From: JALCLA01 sp965653565
GTDB lineage: Bacteria; Pseudomonadota; Gammaproteobacteria; Xanthomonadales; Xanthomonadaceae
Assembly: GCA_965653565.1 (NCBI GenBank)
Contig: CBFHAI010000002.1
Location: 62,001 to 126,000, forward strand
Reading direction: 5' to 3'
DNA: 64,000 nucleotides
In this document: positions 16,266 to 25,221 of the stretch, piece after piece
Numbering within the stretch: the stretch's first letter is position 1
How the letters are laid out: the number at the start of each line of letters is the position of its first letter
The notes under the pieces: generated by a model
What the model saw: the letters and a program-made list of their open reading frames with translations, nothing else
The model's database searches: none
Told to the model about the DNA's origin: nothing
Translations under genes and position numbers: made by a program

Positions 16266-17601
16266 CGGCCGTGCCGGGCGGCGTCGAGTTCGAAGGCGCG
16301 TTTGCCGCCGCATCGACCGGCGACTCGTCGGCCTCCGACAGCGGTTCGGGAACGTCCTGCTGCACCACCACCTGCTCGAGCAAGGTCGATAGTTCCAGGT
16401 GCGGATGGTTCTCCCGCACCGAGAGCAGATCCAGCCAGGCGCGGATCGTGTTGCGCGGCGTGGTGAAATAAGCCGCGCCGACGCGCTGTTCGCAATGCGA
16501 GAGGAAGGCCGGAATCGCGTCGAGCGGCACCACCGGCGCCGGCAGCGCGCTGGCATGCACCTTCAGCAGATTGCCGCACAGCACGTAGAGATCCTCGCGC
16601 GACAGGTTGGCCAGGCGCATCACCGGGCCGTCGTAGTCGGCCACGCCATGTTGCGCCGCGAAGCGATTCTCCGACAGCCGCGACTGCAGCGCGGCATAGC
16701 TGAAAAGGCCGCGGCGGGTGTCGGACACCGTCTCCGGCGTCGCGCCGAATATCATCCCCAGGTGCGATGCCGAGCCCTGCATCAGGTCGTTGAGCATGCG
16801 CAACAAGGCCTCGTAATTCTGATTGCGCGCCGTGGCCTGCGGCAGCTTCATCAGGTTCACCAGTTCATCGAACGCGACCACCAGGCCGCCGTAGCCGGCC
16901 AGATGCGAAAAGTGTCCGAGCAGCTTGATCGCGTCGTACAACTCGTCGTCGTCGATGATGGTGCGCACGCCGAGCGCCTGGCGTGCATCGGTCTTGGTGT
17001 TGAACTCGCCGCGCAACCAGCGCACCGCATCGTTCTTGAGCTGGTCGTTGCCGGTGTCGTAGCCGCGCCAGTAGGCCGCCACCACCTGGGCGAAGTCGTA
17101 GCCGCACACCAGATCCGACAGCGAATGCAACCGCGCGTCGATCACCGATTGCACCGGTTCGCCGGTCTGCCGCGACGCCTGGATTGCGGTGGTGATGAAG
17201 CGCTCGACGATGCTGGCCATCGCCCCGCCCTCGGGCTTGGTGCGCGTGGCGATGTTGCGGGCCATCTCGGCGTAAAGCGAACGCGCCTGGCCGTTGGCGC
17301 CGAACAGGCGGCGATCGGGATTGAGGTCGGCCGCCGCGGTGACCAGGTTCTTCTCCTGCGCGATCGCGCGCATCACGGTCAGCAGGAAGCTTTTGCCAGC
17401 GCCGTAGTCGCCCACGACGATACGGAATGCCGAGCCGCCGTTGGAGATGCGCTCGATGTCCTTGATGAAGGCCTGCAACTCGCCGACGCGGCCGACCTGG
17501 ATGTGCTGCAGCCCGCGCCGCGGCACCACGCCGGCGCGCAACGACTGCAGGATCGCGTCGCGATCTTTCGGGGGAATGCGGGGGGCGGCGGGAGAGTTCA
17601 T
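16237..17601 (-). CDS. BrxD-like P-loop ATPase (DUF2791 family)
   Basis: This protein has 454 residues from the ATG at 17601, 4 bp after the TerB gene stop. GRVGELQAFIKDIERI, then VVGDYGAGKSFLL (Walker A, 64-71), and LVVAFDEL (Walker B, 240-247) are the marks of the BREX-associated ATP-binding family. A sensor-type strand MIFGATPE follows the helix rich in N/Q. BrxD accompanies BrxHI helicase in type 2 BREX, but no PglX methylase, PglZ phosphatase or PglW kinase is in the visible region. The acidic, proline-rich C-terminus (after 410) is probably disordered. It likely forms an ATP-dependent ring or loader working with the downstream helicase. Confidence 0.85.
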   Translation of the reverse strand: MNSPAAPRIPPKDRDAILQSLRAGVVPRRGLQHIQVGRVGELQAFIKDIERISNGGSAFRIVVGDYGAGKSFLLTVMRAIAQEKNLVTAAADLNPDRRLFGANGQARSLYAEMARNIATRTKPEGGAMASIVERFITTAIQASRQTGEPVQSVIDARLHSLSDLVCGYDFAQVVAAYWRGYDTGNDQLKNDAVRWLRGEFNTKTDARQALGVRTIIDDDELYDAIKLLGHFSHLAGYGGLVVAFDELVNLMKLPQATARNQNYEALLRMLNDLMQGSASHLGMIFGATPETVSDTRRGLFSYAALQSRLSENRFAAQHGVADYDGPVMRLANLSREDLYVLCGNLLKVHASALPAPVVPLDAIPAFLSHCEQRVGAAYFTTPRNTIRAWLDLLSVRENHPHLELSTLLEQVVVQQDVPEPLSEADESPVDAAANAPSNSTPPGTADDELASFRL

Positions 17602-17605
17602 GGGT

Positions 17606-20182
17606 TCACGCAGGGGGCGGTTGTTCGGGCGGAAGCGCGAGCTGGTCGCGGGCGTACGCATTCACTTCGAGCGGATCGTCGCCATCCAGCAACACCTCGC
17701 CGGTGCGCTCCAGCGACCATTCGTTGAGCGCTTCGAGGGCGGCATCGGGCATCAGATCGCGAAGCTCGCAGAAAGCGTCCCACTCGGCGCGATCGAGCGT
17801 GGCGCGCGCTGCAACCAGTTGCAGCGCCGCGCGGTGGATGTCGTCGCCACCGGCCGGCGCGGGTGGCGACACGGCCGTCGCCGGCGTGTCGTCGACGAAG
17901 ATCTCGGCGAGCATCGACTGCACGCGCGCGGTTTCTTCGAGTTTGCGCGCGATCAGATCGGGGTTGAGCGCAGTGATCGTGGCCGGAGCGCCGGCCACGA
18001 TGACGGGTTCTTTCCTGGCACCCAGGCTGCCGTGGTGCAGATCGGCGTGCAGCGTGGCGGGCGCGAGGCTCAGCGCGCCGTAGAAGCGCTCGAGGAGCTT
18101 GATCTCGCCGGCGGAAACATGACCGTCGGCCAGCGCAATGTCGACCAGGACGGCGGCCAGTGCGTGGCGCTGCGATTCGGGCAAGGTCTTGACCTTGTTC
18201 GCGACGGCCACAGCGCGCAGCGGCTTGCCGACGCTGCCGGCCAGCACCGCGTTGAGTCGCGCGCGCTCGGCCGTCGAGAGCTGGAAGTGGCCGGTGATGC
18301 CCCCCAGCGCCGATTCGACTTCGACGCTCGACAGCCCGTCGACCCCGCCGATGCTCGCGGCGGCCGTCACCATCAAGTGCGCCGCGGCATACGCTGGCGA
18401 CGGAGCGCGGCCGGCATCGGACGGCAGCTCGAACAGCATCAGGTCGGTATCGGGCTTCGGCGTGGCGCCGCCGAAACGCGGGTCCGGTTCCATGCCGATG
18501 CCCAGCGCCTGCAGCGCCTGCGCTATCTGGGTGGCGTCGCGCTTGCCCAGCTTCGCCGTACCGATCCAGCCCAGCGCCGCCGCCACCTCCTGCGTGCGGC
18601 GCGGTTGCATGCCGCGGACACGGATCGCCGCCAGTTCCAGCGCCGCCCAATCGGCCAATTTCGGCGTCACCGACTTGCGCGCGATCTCCGCGGGCGCGGC
18701 CGCCAGCGCGGCGCCCGCGGGCGCTTCGGCGCGCCGCATCCGGCGCATGGATTCGAGGTCTTCGCAGACCGATTGCAGCAGCGCCTGGTACGGGATGGCC
18801 TGGGATTCGGCTCCCGCGTAATCCGGCCAATCGCACGGCACGTCCTCGACGCGGGCCCCGGAGAATGTCGCCCACCGATAGCTGATGCGCAGCCTGGTGC
18901 GCGGCTTCGGCAGCACGCGCGCGGCGAGCGGGCTGGCGGCGTAGCGCTGGTCGAACAGGTCGCGCACCACGGGCAACATCGTGCTCCAGGTTGCGCCGTT
19001 CACCGCAGGACTGAAACTGCTGGCCCAGGCGAAGGCCCAGTCGGCCGGCAGCGGCCCCGGCCCGGCGGCGGCGGCGAATGCGATCTTCTGCGGTGTCGTC
19101 CACGCGGCACCGGCAATGGGCGATCGCGGCACCAGGGCGGGAAAGCGCGCGAAGGCCACACCGATCAGCTCGGCCACATAGCGGGCGATCGAATTGCTGC
19201 GCGGCCCGTAGACTTGCAGCAGCCCGATCAACTCGTCGATCAGCACGCGCGCTTCGTCCTGCGGCACGAGCCCCGCCGCGGCATCGCGCAGCAGGCGATG
19301 TTCGAGCCCATACAGGTAGAGGAAGACATAGCCGATGCCTACGCCCGCCGCGCGCCGCGGCGAGTGCAGGAACGCCAGAAACGTACCGCGTTCGTCGCTC
19401 GTCATCCTGCCGTAGCGCGGCCAGTACGCCAGACCTTTGCCGAGCCAGTCCGGCCTGGCCAGCGAGAAGTCGAGCGTTGCGTCGATCGCACACTCGATGT
19501 CGTGCGGCGGATTGCCGGCCCGGCCAAGGTAGAAGCCGCCGCGCGGCAGCAGCATCGAGCCGATGCGGCAGGAAGCATCGAACGGAATCCACTGCGGCGC
19601 GGCTCCTCGCTTCGACGTCGTCGCGATCAGCGCGTTCCAACCCTGGAGCCCTTGCCCGCCGGGATTTCGCCCTGCATCGTGCGTCATGGCGGCGGCGATG
19701 CCAGCGCTCGCGTTCGATACGTTTTGCGGACCGGGCGGCGTCGCCCGTGCACTCGCCAGGGCCTGGATGACATTGAAATCCAGCGAGGAATAGGCGGGCT
19801 CCGGCGGCGTCGTGAATAGCTGGAAAAGGCCGATCGCCAGCAGGCCCACACCGATGGCCAATACCCACGCACCGACGAAGGCGCCGATCGACACAGCCGC
19901 GCAGCCTACCCCAATGAAGCCCGTGCCGGAACGCTGCAGCTTCAATTCATCGGCGCCGGTGATGCGGCTCAGGGTCTGCCGCACGACGCCGCCGGGCTGG
20001 CGCTCGATGCGCAGATATTTCTGGAACACCGGAAGCAGGCACCGCATGCCCTGCCGGGCGGCCTGCACACGCCCGCGCGCATCCAGCGATTTCCCCGCGA
20101 TTGCGTTCGCCACGCACCGATCGGCGACCAGCGCTGCGCGGCATTCTTCGAAAAACGCTTCGGGGTAGACCGGTTTGGCCAT
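17606..20182 (-). CDS. Membrane-anchored TerB_N/TerB/TerB_C protein
   Basis: This protein has 858 residues, starting at MAKPVYPEAFFEECRAAL; the earlier in-frame start adds unlikely sequence, and no good ribosome-binding site marks either. Residues 1-85 are helical and basic. About 88-123 is a strongly hydrophobic, glycine-rich stretch that could be one or two membrane helices. About 195-400 fits TerB_N (KGLAYWPRYGRMTSDERGTF, then GYVFLYLYGLEHRLLRD). About 650-706 is the TerB helical domain (ALAAVLVDIALADGHVSAGE, with its acidic metal-binding-type DG-x-x-x-x-E). About 735-850 fits TerB_C. It is first in the operon with the ATPase and helicase and may tether the complex to the membrane and sense the trigger. 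Confidence 0.83.
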   Translation of the reverse strand: MAKPVYPEAFFEECRAALVADRCVANAIAGKSLDARGRVQAARQGMRCLLPVFQKYLRIERQPGGVVRQTLSRITGADELKLQRSGTGFIGVGCAAVSIGAFVGAWVLAIGVGLLAIGLFQLFTTPPEPAYSSLDFNVIQALASARATPPGPQNVSNASAGIAAAMTHDAGRNPGGQGLQGWNALIATTSKRGAAPQWIPFDASCRIGSMLLPRGGFYLGRAGNPPHDIECAIDATLDFSLARPDWLGKGLAYWPRYGRMTSDERGTFLAFLHSPRRAAGVGIGYVFLYLYGLEHRLLRDAAAGLVPQDEARVLIDELIGLLQVYGPRSNSIARYVAELIGVAFARFPALVPRSPIAGAAWTTPQKIAFAAAAGPGPLPADWAFAWASSFSPAVNGATWSTMLPVVRDLFDQRYAASPLAARVLPKPRTRLRISYRWATFSGARVEDVPCDWPDYAGAESQAIPYQALLQSVCEDLESMRRMRRAEAPAGAALAAAPAEIARKSVTPKLADWAALELAAIRVRGMQPRRTQEVAAALGWIGTAKLGKRDATQIAQALQALGIGMEPDPRFGGATPKPDTDLMLFELPSDAGRAPSPAYAAAHLMVTAAASIGGVDGLSSVEVESALGGITGHFQLSTAERARLNAVLAGSVGKPLRAVAVANKVKTLPESQRHALAAVLVDIALADGHVSAGEIKLLERFYGALSLAPATLHADLHHGSLGARKEPVIVAGAPATITALNPDLIARKLEETARVQSMLAEIFVDDTPATAVSPPAPAGGDDIHRAALQLVAARATLDRAEWDAFCELRDLMPDAALEALNEWSLERTGEVLLDGDDPLEVNAYARDQLALPPEQPPPA

Positions 20183-20389
20183 CGTCAGCGGAGGTCCGAT
20201 GCCATGCGGGACTCGGCATGGCTGTCGGACGATTCTACTGGCTGGGCCGATGTCGCGATCCTGAGCCACGATCGGCAGGCGAATTCTGTCGTTCGAACTC
20301 GCTCTCGGTTAAGACTGCCGGTTGCGTTTCGAACGACAGACTGCGCGCCCGTCAGCCACGTCCGTGACGAGCGCGCAATCCTTGCCTTG

Positions 20390-21259
20390 CTAGTCGCCCA
20401 GCAACTGCAGCACTTTCTGCGCGGGCAAGTCGGCATCGGCCAGCGGATTGGCGCTGACCTGCGCATACCAGTCGGGCACCGCCGCGATGGCGGGACGGCT
20501 GAAACGGATCCAGTCCACTTCCAGGATCATGTCGGTGCGCGCCTTGTCATCGCGATTGCGATTGATGCGCTCGGGATCTTCCGGCGCCGGCGGCACATCG
20601 TCGCTGGTGGTGTACGCGATCAGGCCCACCTGCATGTCCGGATTGTTTTCCATGCGGTACCAGCGGTCGCGCAGCAGCCATTCCTTCTCGCCGTCGGCGC
20701 GCGCCAGCGCGATCAGCGACATGCCCACGCGCACCAGGCGCAATTCCACCCAGCCGGTGGGAAAAGGCCGCAGTTTGAGCGAGGAATAGCTGTTGAACGT
20801 GGCCTTGGTTTCGGTCATCTGCTGCCCGGCGAGATGGCCGACGCCGGTGGTGATGAAGTGCCAGTTCTCGCGTCGCGGCTGCCAGTTTTCGGCGCTGCTG
20901 CCGTTCGGCACGCGCGCCATCAGGCCGCCCAGCGACCAGGTGCCGCCCGCGATGGCCTGTTCGGCGCCGCGCACGCGCACGCGCGCACGCACGTCGAAAT
21001 CGCCGCGCACGGTCTGGAACAGGAAAGGCGCATTCAGATCGCGCACCCAGGCCGAGTGTTGCGGCTGCAGGGTGAGAACGCCGTCGCTGGTGTTGCCGAT
21101 GTCGAGTTGCTTGATCTTGTCGGGCCAACCGAACGTCTGATGGAACAGCGACCAGGGCTGCAGGCTTTCGCGTCCGGCGAATTCGTCGCTGAGGCTGGAC
21201 AGGTCGTCGGCGCCGGCCACGGAGCTGACGGCCAGGAATAACAGTGAGGCAAATCGCAT
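20390..21259 (-). CDS. Secreted DUF1349-type concanavalin-like protein
   Basis: This protein has 289 residues. The ATG at 21259 gives a short signal peptide (MRFASLLFLAVSSVAGA), whereas the longer in-frame extension is arginine-rich and implausible. The mature part has the concanavalin-like jelly-roll plan of DUF1349: SDEFAGRESLQPWSLFHQT, then FLFQTVRGDFDVRARVRV, then GGLMARVPNG and a late strand ILEVDWIRFSRP. Such domains usually bind or hydrolyse glycans, and no catalytic residue can be assigned here. It lies 207 bp upstream of the TerB operon on the same strand, close enough to share a transcript but without evidence of a shared role. It lacks the FxDGFE tail. Confidence 0.72.
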   Translation of the reverse strand: MRFASLLFLAVSSVAGADDLSSLSDEFAGRESLQPWSLFHQTFGWPDKIKQLDIGNTSDGVLTLQPQHSAWVRDLNAPFLFQTVRGDFDVRARVRVRGAEQAIAGGTWSLGGLMARVPNGSSAENWQPRRENWHFITTGVGHLAGQQMTETKATFNSYSSLKLRPFPTGWVELRLVRVGMSLIALARADGEKEWLLRDRWYRMENNPDMQVGLIAYTTSDDVPPAPEDPERINRNRDDKARTDMILEVDWIRFSRPAIAAVPDWYAQVSANPLADADLPAQKVLQLLGD

Positions 21260-21616
21260 GATCGATTCCGGCGGTGGGTTGAACCCCAGCGTTGCGGCAC
21301 GCGGCGGCAGCGGCATGTGCCGATCGACCTGTGTCCGCTGCGCCGTGGCGCGGACGTCCGCGAACAGCCGGCGCAAGTGCGCACGTGCGTTGGAGATCGC
21401 GCAGTTTCGACTGTGTTTGCACGGATTCGCGGACAGTGTGCCGTTTGTGCGTTTCGCTGAGTTCGTACTTTGACGGAGCCGCAGTGACGATTCACTGCGC
21501 GCTTTGGGCTTGCCATCGAAACGGGGAATCGGGAGTCGGGAATCGGGAGTAGAGCAAAAGCCGGTTTCTCTCCCGGCTCCCGATTCCCGATTCCCGCAGC
21601 ACGACGAAGCTGCGAA
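21260..21616. other. 357-bp intergenic region with a repeat hairpin
   Basis: No gene is seen. The half next to the subtilase stop holds the long inverted repeat at 21522-21597. The rest, upstream of the DUF1349 gene, would be its promoter region. Confidence 0.5.
21522..21597. repeat. Inverted repeat built of GGGAATCGGGA units, possible terminator
   Basis: The left arm (21522-21550) repeats GGGAATCGGGAGTC units. The right arm (21571-21597) is nearly its reverse complement, with CGATTCCCGATTCCCG. The loop is about 20 bases and contains an inner GCCGG/CCGGC stem. It begins about 20 bp past the subtilase stop, so it could end the four-gene transcript. Short repeats of this type are common in Xanthomonadaceae intergenic DNA, so it may also be a dispersed repeat. 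Confidence 0.7.
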
Positions 21617-24600
21617 TTATCCCGGACACCCAGTGACCCGTACATCGTCGATAACCCAGGCCGGATTCGCCGACGGCGTGTAACGATCGTTGCCGAGGCG
21701 GAAGCGCAGTTTCACGGTGTGGCCGGACCACGGCTGCAAGTCGATGACCGAATCGATATAGGCCTGCGGGTCGCCGCACCAGGCGTGGCGGCCGGCGAGC
21801 GGGTTGTCCCAGGCGGTGGCGATGGGGCCGTCGTAGGGGTCGGTGAGCTGGCCGCTGTCGATCGATTGCCAGGTGATGCCGTCGTCGGTGGAAATTTCGA
21901 CCAGCGCGCCGTCGAAGCAGGTGCCGAAGCTGCCGGCCAGGATCGATTGGCGGTTCATGAATTTGAGCGAGGTGGTCTGCAGGTTGGCAGGCAGCGTGAT
22001 GGCGGGCGATATCAGCCATTGATCGCCGACGCCGGGGGCGTTGTCGACGCGCCAGGCGTAGTCGCCGCCGAAAGCGTGGCCGGTATCGCGCCTCCAACTG
22101 CTTTCAACACCCGACGCAGCGTGCGTCCAGCCGCCCTCGCCCGCTTCCATCGTATCGCTGAAGAGCGTCGAAGGTGCGACGTCGATCGGACAATCGCCGG
22201 GCTGCGGCAGCGTGATGAACATGCGGCTTTCTGCGATCGGCAATAGCTTTGCGGCCGGCGCGAGATCTTCGAACGAATCGGAAAATATTTGCGGAGCCGT
22301 CGGCTCGCCTCCGAGCGATGCGCTGTCGCCGCAGGCATTGCGCGCGATCACGCGCCACCAGTAGCGGCGATTGGTTTCGAGCGGCGCATTCGATGGCACG
22401 GTCCAGGCGGTGTCGCCGGTTTCGCGCGACAGCACGATCTGGCTGAAGGCGGCATCGGCGGCGATCTGCACCAGATAACGATGCGCCTGCGAGGCCGCTT
22501 GCCATTCGAGCGTCGGTGCGCGCGGCACGTTGGTCGCATCGGCAGCCGGCGTCGACAGGCCCGGCGTCGCCGGGCTGTCGTCGTACAACGCCAGGCTCAA
22601 TGGGGCTTCTTCGGCGAGCGCACCGGATTGGCCGCTGATGTCCATCGTGTAGATGCCGGGCGCCGCCGCGCCGGTGTGGCTCAGCCGCAGTGTGGTTTGC
22701 GCCGGCGCCGTGACCGGGTTGGTTGCGAACGATGCCGTGCTGCCCGCAGGCTGGCCGCTCGCGGCCAGCGTGATCGGTGCCGCGAAACCGCTGATCTGGC
22801 CGACGCGGATCGGCGTTTCCGCCACGTCACCGGCACACACCTGCACGGGTTCGCGCGCCGTGTCGAGCGTGAAGCCCGGAGCGCGGGCGCAGTTGCTGCA
22901 GACCACGGCGAAATCCTGTTGCGGCGCCGTGCCTGCATTCGGCATCGCGTTGCCGGCGACGTTGCGCGCAACGACCTGGATGTCGAGCGCGCCGACGACA
23001 TCGGCCGGCAGGAACACGGCCTCGTAATTGTTGAGCACATCGGCGGCGCCGCCCGCGACGCTCCAGGCGCCATCGAAGCGGTTGCCGTGGTAGGTCGTGC
23101 CGTTCACCGTGACGATCAGGTCCAGATCGTTGACCTGCGGGCTGGTGCCTAGCAAGCCGGGCGCGTCGGTCCAGGCGAGCGCGATGCGTACGGGTTTGCT
23201 TGCATCGGCGCGGGTCCAGTTCGCACTCCAGCTGTCGCCGCTGTCGGTGAAGATTTCGCTCTGATCGAGCAGCACTTTGTTGACGTCGTCGAACATCAGC
23301 GAAAGATTGGGCATGCCGTAGCCCTGCTTGTTGCTGGGCAGCGTGTCGTGGGCATCGAAACCATCGAGATAGGTCGGGTGCGCCATCAGCCAGGCTTTCA
23401 TCAGCGCAGGACTGGGCGATGGGTCGGGCGGCGTGCTGTCGCCGAGCCGATCGATCGCGCCGAGGCCGTCGCGCACGATCCACCACCACGCCAGCGACGC
23501 GATGCCGGCCACCGCGGGCGCCGCGTGACTGGTGCCCGACGAGGCCGCGAAGAAGGTCTGTTCGGGCGGATAGAACTTGTCGCAGACGCCGGAGCCGTCG
23601 AAGCCGGCAAATACGCTGGCACTGCCCTGCACATGGGTGCCGGGTGCGATCAATTCGGGCTTCGCGCGTCCACCGGGCGCCGGCCCGCGGCTGGAAAAAC
23701 CGATCACATCGCCGCTGTCGTCCGCACCGGTCGGGCCGGTGCCGCAGCCGTCGTTCCAGAACGGCCGCAGGTTTTCCGATGCGCCGACGGTGATGACGTT
23801 TTTCGCGGTGCCGGGCGAACCGATGGTGGCGGCGCCGTTGCCGCTGTTGCCGGCGGCGAAAATCTGGATCAGCGGCTGGTCCTGCGCCAGTTCGGCGTCG
23901 GCATCGCGCACGCCGGCGTCGAAGGCCTGCGCGGCGAAATCGTAGGTCGTCGGCGGGACGGTGCTGCCCCAGGAATTGTTGACGATCTGCGCGCCGTGGC
24001 GCGACACGCTGGCGATCAGGCCGGGATAAGCGTCGCCGCAACCGGCGAGCGAATTTTCCGGCGTGAAGATGGCGGTGCTGCCGATGCGCGCGAACGGATT
24101 CACGCCCAGCCCGAGCTGATGGCCGTCCGCATCCTGGAACGGCACGCCGTCGCGCAGATCGAAACCGGCGACGATGCTGGCGTTGATGGTGCCGTGGCCG
24201 CTGATGTCGCCCACGTTGGCGTCGGCTTTCGCCGAACAATTGTTGAAATACAGCACGCGGCTGTCGCCGCCGGCATCGCCGCCGACGCGCAGCGTGGCGT
24301 CGACGGTATGCATCGCCGTGACGCCGCTGCCGCCTTCGTGCACCGGCGAGTCGGTGATGTCGATCACCGGATATTCGGACGGATCTTCGCCGAAACCGAG
24401 TTCGCGCAGGAACGGCAGATAGCGCTGCGACGGCAGCGACGGCACCGGATCGCCGGCGAGGATGATGTTCTGTTTCTCGTCGAGTTGCGTCATCTCGATC
24501 TGCAGGCCGAGCCAGACCACGTCGGGCAGTTCGGCGATGCGGTCCAGATCGGCGCGCCGCACGCGCAGCGACGTGTTTTCGTAGTCGAGGATCGAAGTCC

Positions 24601-25150
24601 AGCGCAGCGTGCTGCGGCCCGGGCCGAGCGGACCGAGCGAGCTCGGCGGCGTGCGTGCCAGATCGCGCAGGCGCTGCTTGCTGGTCTGGTTCTCGGCATG
24701 CCGATAGAGCTGCACCACGATATCGATTTCGTCATCGGCCGCACTCGCCTGCGCGCGCTGCCGCAACGACGGATCGAACTTGAACATCGGGTGATACGGC
24801 GCGCTGAATTGCAGGGCCGGCAGGCTTTGCGGCAGACGGCCGACGCGTTGCGCCGCCTCGGCATCGAGCCACACCAGATAGCCGTTGTGCGCCACGTAAT
24901 GCACCGGCCGCAGGCCGCGGGCGGCGAGCGCGTCGAGCCATTCGCGCCGGATCGGTGCATTGAACTGCACGATTTGCAGCCGGGCGCCGGTCGCCGTTGC
25001 GTCGGCCGTCAACAGCGACTGCATCGATACATCGCGCTGCGTGTCGAACGGCGCGGCGCTGAACAGCAGCCAGTCGCTGTCGGCGGCGAAAGCCGTCGAT
25101 GGCAGCGCCAGCGCGGCCAGGATCGAAGCCGCGATGAAAGTGGTGCGCAT
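21617..25150 (-). CDS. Secreted subtilisin-like (S8) serine protease with C-terminal jelly-roll
   Basis: This protein has 1,177 residues. The ATG at 25150 has AAGGA upstream, and the signal peptide ends about residue 22 (STAFA). Residues 25-235 form a propeptide-like region. The catalytic triad is D264 (YPVIDITDSP), H319 (GDISGHGT) and S541 (SSGTSHAAPAVAG), with the oxyanion N435 in FAAGNSGN. Fibronectin-like domains follow (about 770-960), then an internal IFSDSFED, then a jelly-roll opening TLFSDTMEAGEGGW and closing AWVIDDVRVTG. IFSDSFED is the tail that ends neighbouring proteins, so the last domain looks appended after it. It is last in a four-gene group and is probably an extracellular protease. 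Confidence 0.9.
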   Translation of the reverse strand: MRTTFIAASILAALALPSTAFAADSDWLLFSAAPFDTQRDVSMQSLLTADATATGARLQIVQFNAPIRREWLDALAARGLRPVHYVAHNGYLVWLDAEAAQRVGRLPQSLPALQFSAPYHPMFKFDPSLRQRAQASAADDEIDIVVQLYRHAENQTSKQRLRDLARTPPSSLGPLGPGRSTLRWTSILDYENTSLRVRRADLDRIAELPDVVWLGLQIEMTQLDEKQNIILAGDPVPSLPSQRYLPFLRELGFGEDPSEYPVIDITDSPVHEGGSGVTAMHTVDATLRVGGDAGGDSRVLYFNNCSAKADANVGDISGHGTINASIVAGFDLRDGVPFQDADGHQLGLGVNPFARIGSTAIFTPENSLAGCGDAYPGLIASVSRHGAQIVNNSWGSTVPPTTYDFAAQAFDAGVRDADAELAQDQPLIQIFAAGNSGNGAATIGSPGTAKNVITVGASENLRPFWNDGCGTGPTGADDSGDVIGFSSRGPAPGGRAKPELIAPGTHVQGSASVFAGFDGSGVCDKFYPPEQTFFAASSGTSHAAPAVAGIASLAWWWIVRDGLGAIDRLGDSTPPDPSPSPALMKAWLMAHPTYLDGFDAHDTLPSNKQGYGMPNLSLMFDDVNKVLLDQSEIFTDSGDSWSANWTRADASKPVRIALAWTDAPGLLGTSPQVNDLDLIVTVNGTTYHGNRFDGAWSVAGGAADVLNNYEAVFLPADVVGALDIQVVARNVAGNAMPNAGTAPQQDFAVVCSNCARAPGFTLDTAREPVQVCAGDVAETPIRVGQISGFAAPITLAASGQPAGSTASFATNPVTAPAQTTLRLSHTGAAAPGIYTMDISGQSGALAEEAPLSLALYDDSPATPGLSTPAADATNVPRAPTLEWQAASQAHRYLVQIAADAAFSQIVLSRETGDTAWTVPSNAPLETNRRYWWRVIARNACGDSASLGGEPTAPQIFSDSFEDLAPAAKLLPIAESRMFITLPQPGDCPIDVAPSTLFSDTMEAGEGGWTHAASGVESSWRRDTGHAFGGDYAWRVDNAPGVGDQWLISPAITLPANLQTTSLKFMNRQSILAGSFGTCFDGALVEISTDDGITWQSIDSGQLTDPYDGPIATAWDNPLAGRHAWCGDPQAYIDSVIDLQPWSGHTVKLRFRLGNDRYTPSANPAWVIDDVRVTGCPG

Positions 25151-25221
25151 GAAGTGTCCTTGCGGTATCGGCGGCGGCGCCAGGCGCGGCGCGACAGATC
25201 GTTGACGGAATTCGATGGAGT

